Source of the DNA: an uncultured Clostridia bacterium
GTDB taxonomy: Bacteria > Bacillota > Clostridia > Christensenellales > Aristaeellaceae
Direction of reading: 5' to 3'
DNA: 6,431 bases
Assembly (NCBI GenBank): GCA_946615785.1
Contig: CAMOIA010000095.1
Span: forward strand, 1 to 6,431
This document shows, piece by piece, positions 5,278 through 6,431 of this stretch (the stretch's first letter is position 1; each line of letters starts with the position of its first letter). Below the pieces are notes generated by a model, which was not told the DNA's origin, did no database searches, and was given only the letters and a program-made list of their open reading frames with translations. The position numbers and the translations under genes are program-made.

Positions 5278-6431
5278 TCAGTCGGTTTCGTTTATCATAA
5301 ACCGGCTCAGCGGTTCATATCCCATCGGGGCGATCAGCGCGTCCCAATCCTCGGGAAGGCGGATTTCAATGGTAATGTTTCCGCCGCCCGGCAAAACCAT
5401 GAATTTGTTCCGCGCGCTGTCCCCGGCGAGCAGAAACGCGGTTTCGCCCTTGTTCATGGTCGCGATGGTCCAGATCTTCTGCTGGCGGACAACGCCCCTG
5501 AGCCATGCGGGCGTGTCCGTTTCGGCGGCCTGTTCTTCCTCGCTTCGCATCAGATGCCGGTAGTATTCCTCGAAGGAGTACTTTTCGCTCTGAACGCTGC
5601 CGGTGTTCGCCCAGTAATTGGCGTATGCCCGCATGAACAGCGGACGCCGCGCCTCGGCGACGAGCGCGTCTTCCAGGTCGCCCTTGTCCGCGTAAGCATC
5701 TGCAAGATCCTTCGCCACAGGCTCAGTGATCAGAACCGTTCTGTTCACCTGCGGGTTCGTGTTTCCAAGGCCGTTCTGCTGTTTTTCCGTAATGTCAAAC
5801 GCCATCAGCAGCATGATCTGCTCAGGATCGTTCGTTGCGGGCGTCACATTGTTGCCCCAGGCCAGGGCGGAGGCGGCGGTGACCGTGCTGGCGTTCACGT
5901 TAAACCCTTTGCTGACATGGTAGGGCGTCCAGCCGACCCGCAGGCAGGCTTCCTCGTCCTCCGCAAAGACGAAGGGCGTAAGGTATCCGTAGGTGCCCAT
6001 GCGGTTCTCTTTCACATAATACCCGCCGAGGTTCAGCATCATCAGGTCCAGAAACCTGCCAAGCTGCCTGTTCTTCTGCGCACTGATCATACCCTGCTCA
6101 CAGTCGATGCCCAGCTGCCTGGATACAGGACCGTTCAGCCAGGCGTACGGCGTCCATCCGTGGGTGCTGGCAAGCGGCCTGCGCCAGTCCCCAACGCCAA
6201 GCGCCTGCGTGAGCGCGATGCAAACAGGCATCATCTCTTTGGGAACGCCGCCCATGACCGCGTTGACCGCGACCGTATAGACCGTACACTCCCGGTATGC
6301 CAGCGGATAGATTCCCAGCACCTCGGAAGGTTCAAAGGGCGTGAATCGAAGGTATTCCCGAACCAGAGAGTCTGTCGGCGGCACGATGGGCAGGCCGTCA
6401 GTCCAGTCGTTGACCTGGCAGAATTCCTGCA
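5278..6431 (-). CDS. Uncharacterised protein with DWTDGLPIVPPT signature (5' end missing)
   Basis: The frame is open from the window edge to TGA at 5280-5278 (383 complete residues). A GTG at 6384 is an internal valine, because the frame continues upstream as EFCQVNDWTDGLPIVPPTD. This matches the N-terminal signature, as I recall it, of a widespread bacterial family of about 350-400 residues with no established activity. Other marks, numbered from the first complete codon (6429), are EVLGIYPLAYRECTVYTVAV near 37-56, then NAVMGGVPKEMMPV (57-70), THGWTPYAWLNGP, a glycine-rich GNNVTPATND, and LPGGGNITIEIRLPEDWD near the C-terminus. No transmembrane segment is evident. Probably only a few N-terminal residues are missing, since the signature is usually close to the start. 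In other genomes I recall similar proteins beside UGSC-motif (seleno)proteins; that link is unverified here. It ends 95 bp before the SRAP gene on the same strand. Confidence 0.75.
   Translation of the reverse strand, partial: QEFCQVNDWTDGLPIVPPTDSLVREYLRFTPFEPSEVLGIYPLAYRECTVYTVAVNAVMGGVPKEMMPVCIALTQALGVGDWRRPLASTHGWTPYAWLNGPVSRQLGIDCEQGMISAQKNRQLGRFLDLMMLNLGGYYVKENRMGTYGYLTPFVFAEDEEACLRVGWTPYHVSKGFNVNASTVTAASALAWGNNVTPATNDPEQIMLLMAFDITEKQQNGLGNTNPQVNRTVLITEPVAKDLADAYADKGDLEDALVAEARRPLFMRAYANYWANTGSVQSEKYSFEEYYRHLMRSEEEQAAETDTPAWLRGVVRQQKIWTIATMNKGETAFLLAGDSARNKFMVLPGGGNITIEIRLPEDWDALIAPMGYEPLSRFMINETD

Overview
The window is about 57% GC. Every gene I can support lies on the minus strand. 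The genes have strong AGGAG-type Shine-Dalgarno sites, short gaps and a classical hairpin-plus-T-run terminator. With the protein families present (GH51 and GH43 arabinofuranosidases, short clostridial-type flavodoxin and nitroreductase), this points to a Bacillota/Clostridia chromosome, probably a gut or rumen fermenter. The lineage is inferred; there is no rRNA, tRNA, mobile element or CRISPR array in the window to confirm it.

Read in the direction of transcription (high to low coordinates), there are three blocks. (1) 6431-5278: the 3' 384 codons of an uncharacterised protein with a DWTDGLPIVPPT signature; its start is outside the window. (2) 5182-2502: a five-gene cluster of SRAP/YedK-type abasic-site protein, nitroreductase, short flavodoxin, YciI-domain protein and a Pr6Pr six-helix membrane protein. 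The first four genes are 4-22 bp apart and the membrane gene follows after 97 bp. A strong Rho-independent terminator at 2424-2385 closes the block. (3) 2311-1: a new transcription unit with its own promoter and a 20-bp perfect-dyad operator, driving a GH43 glycosidase and then a GH51 alpha-L-arabinofuranosidase that runs off the window edge.

Block 3 reads as an inducible arabinan/arabinoxylan-oligosaccharide unit. Both enzymes lack signal peptides, so they probably work in the cytoplasm on imported oligosaccharides and release L-arabinose. Block 2 mixes flavin-dependent redox proteins with a DNA-damage protein. Each family is known, but I do not recognise the combination as a described system.

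The main points for a second look are the stacked dyads in the arabinose promoter, the TTG start chosen for GH43, the composition of the SRAP-redox cluster, and the uncharacterised upstream gene.
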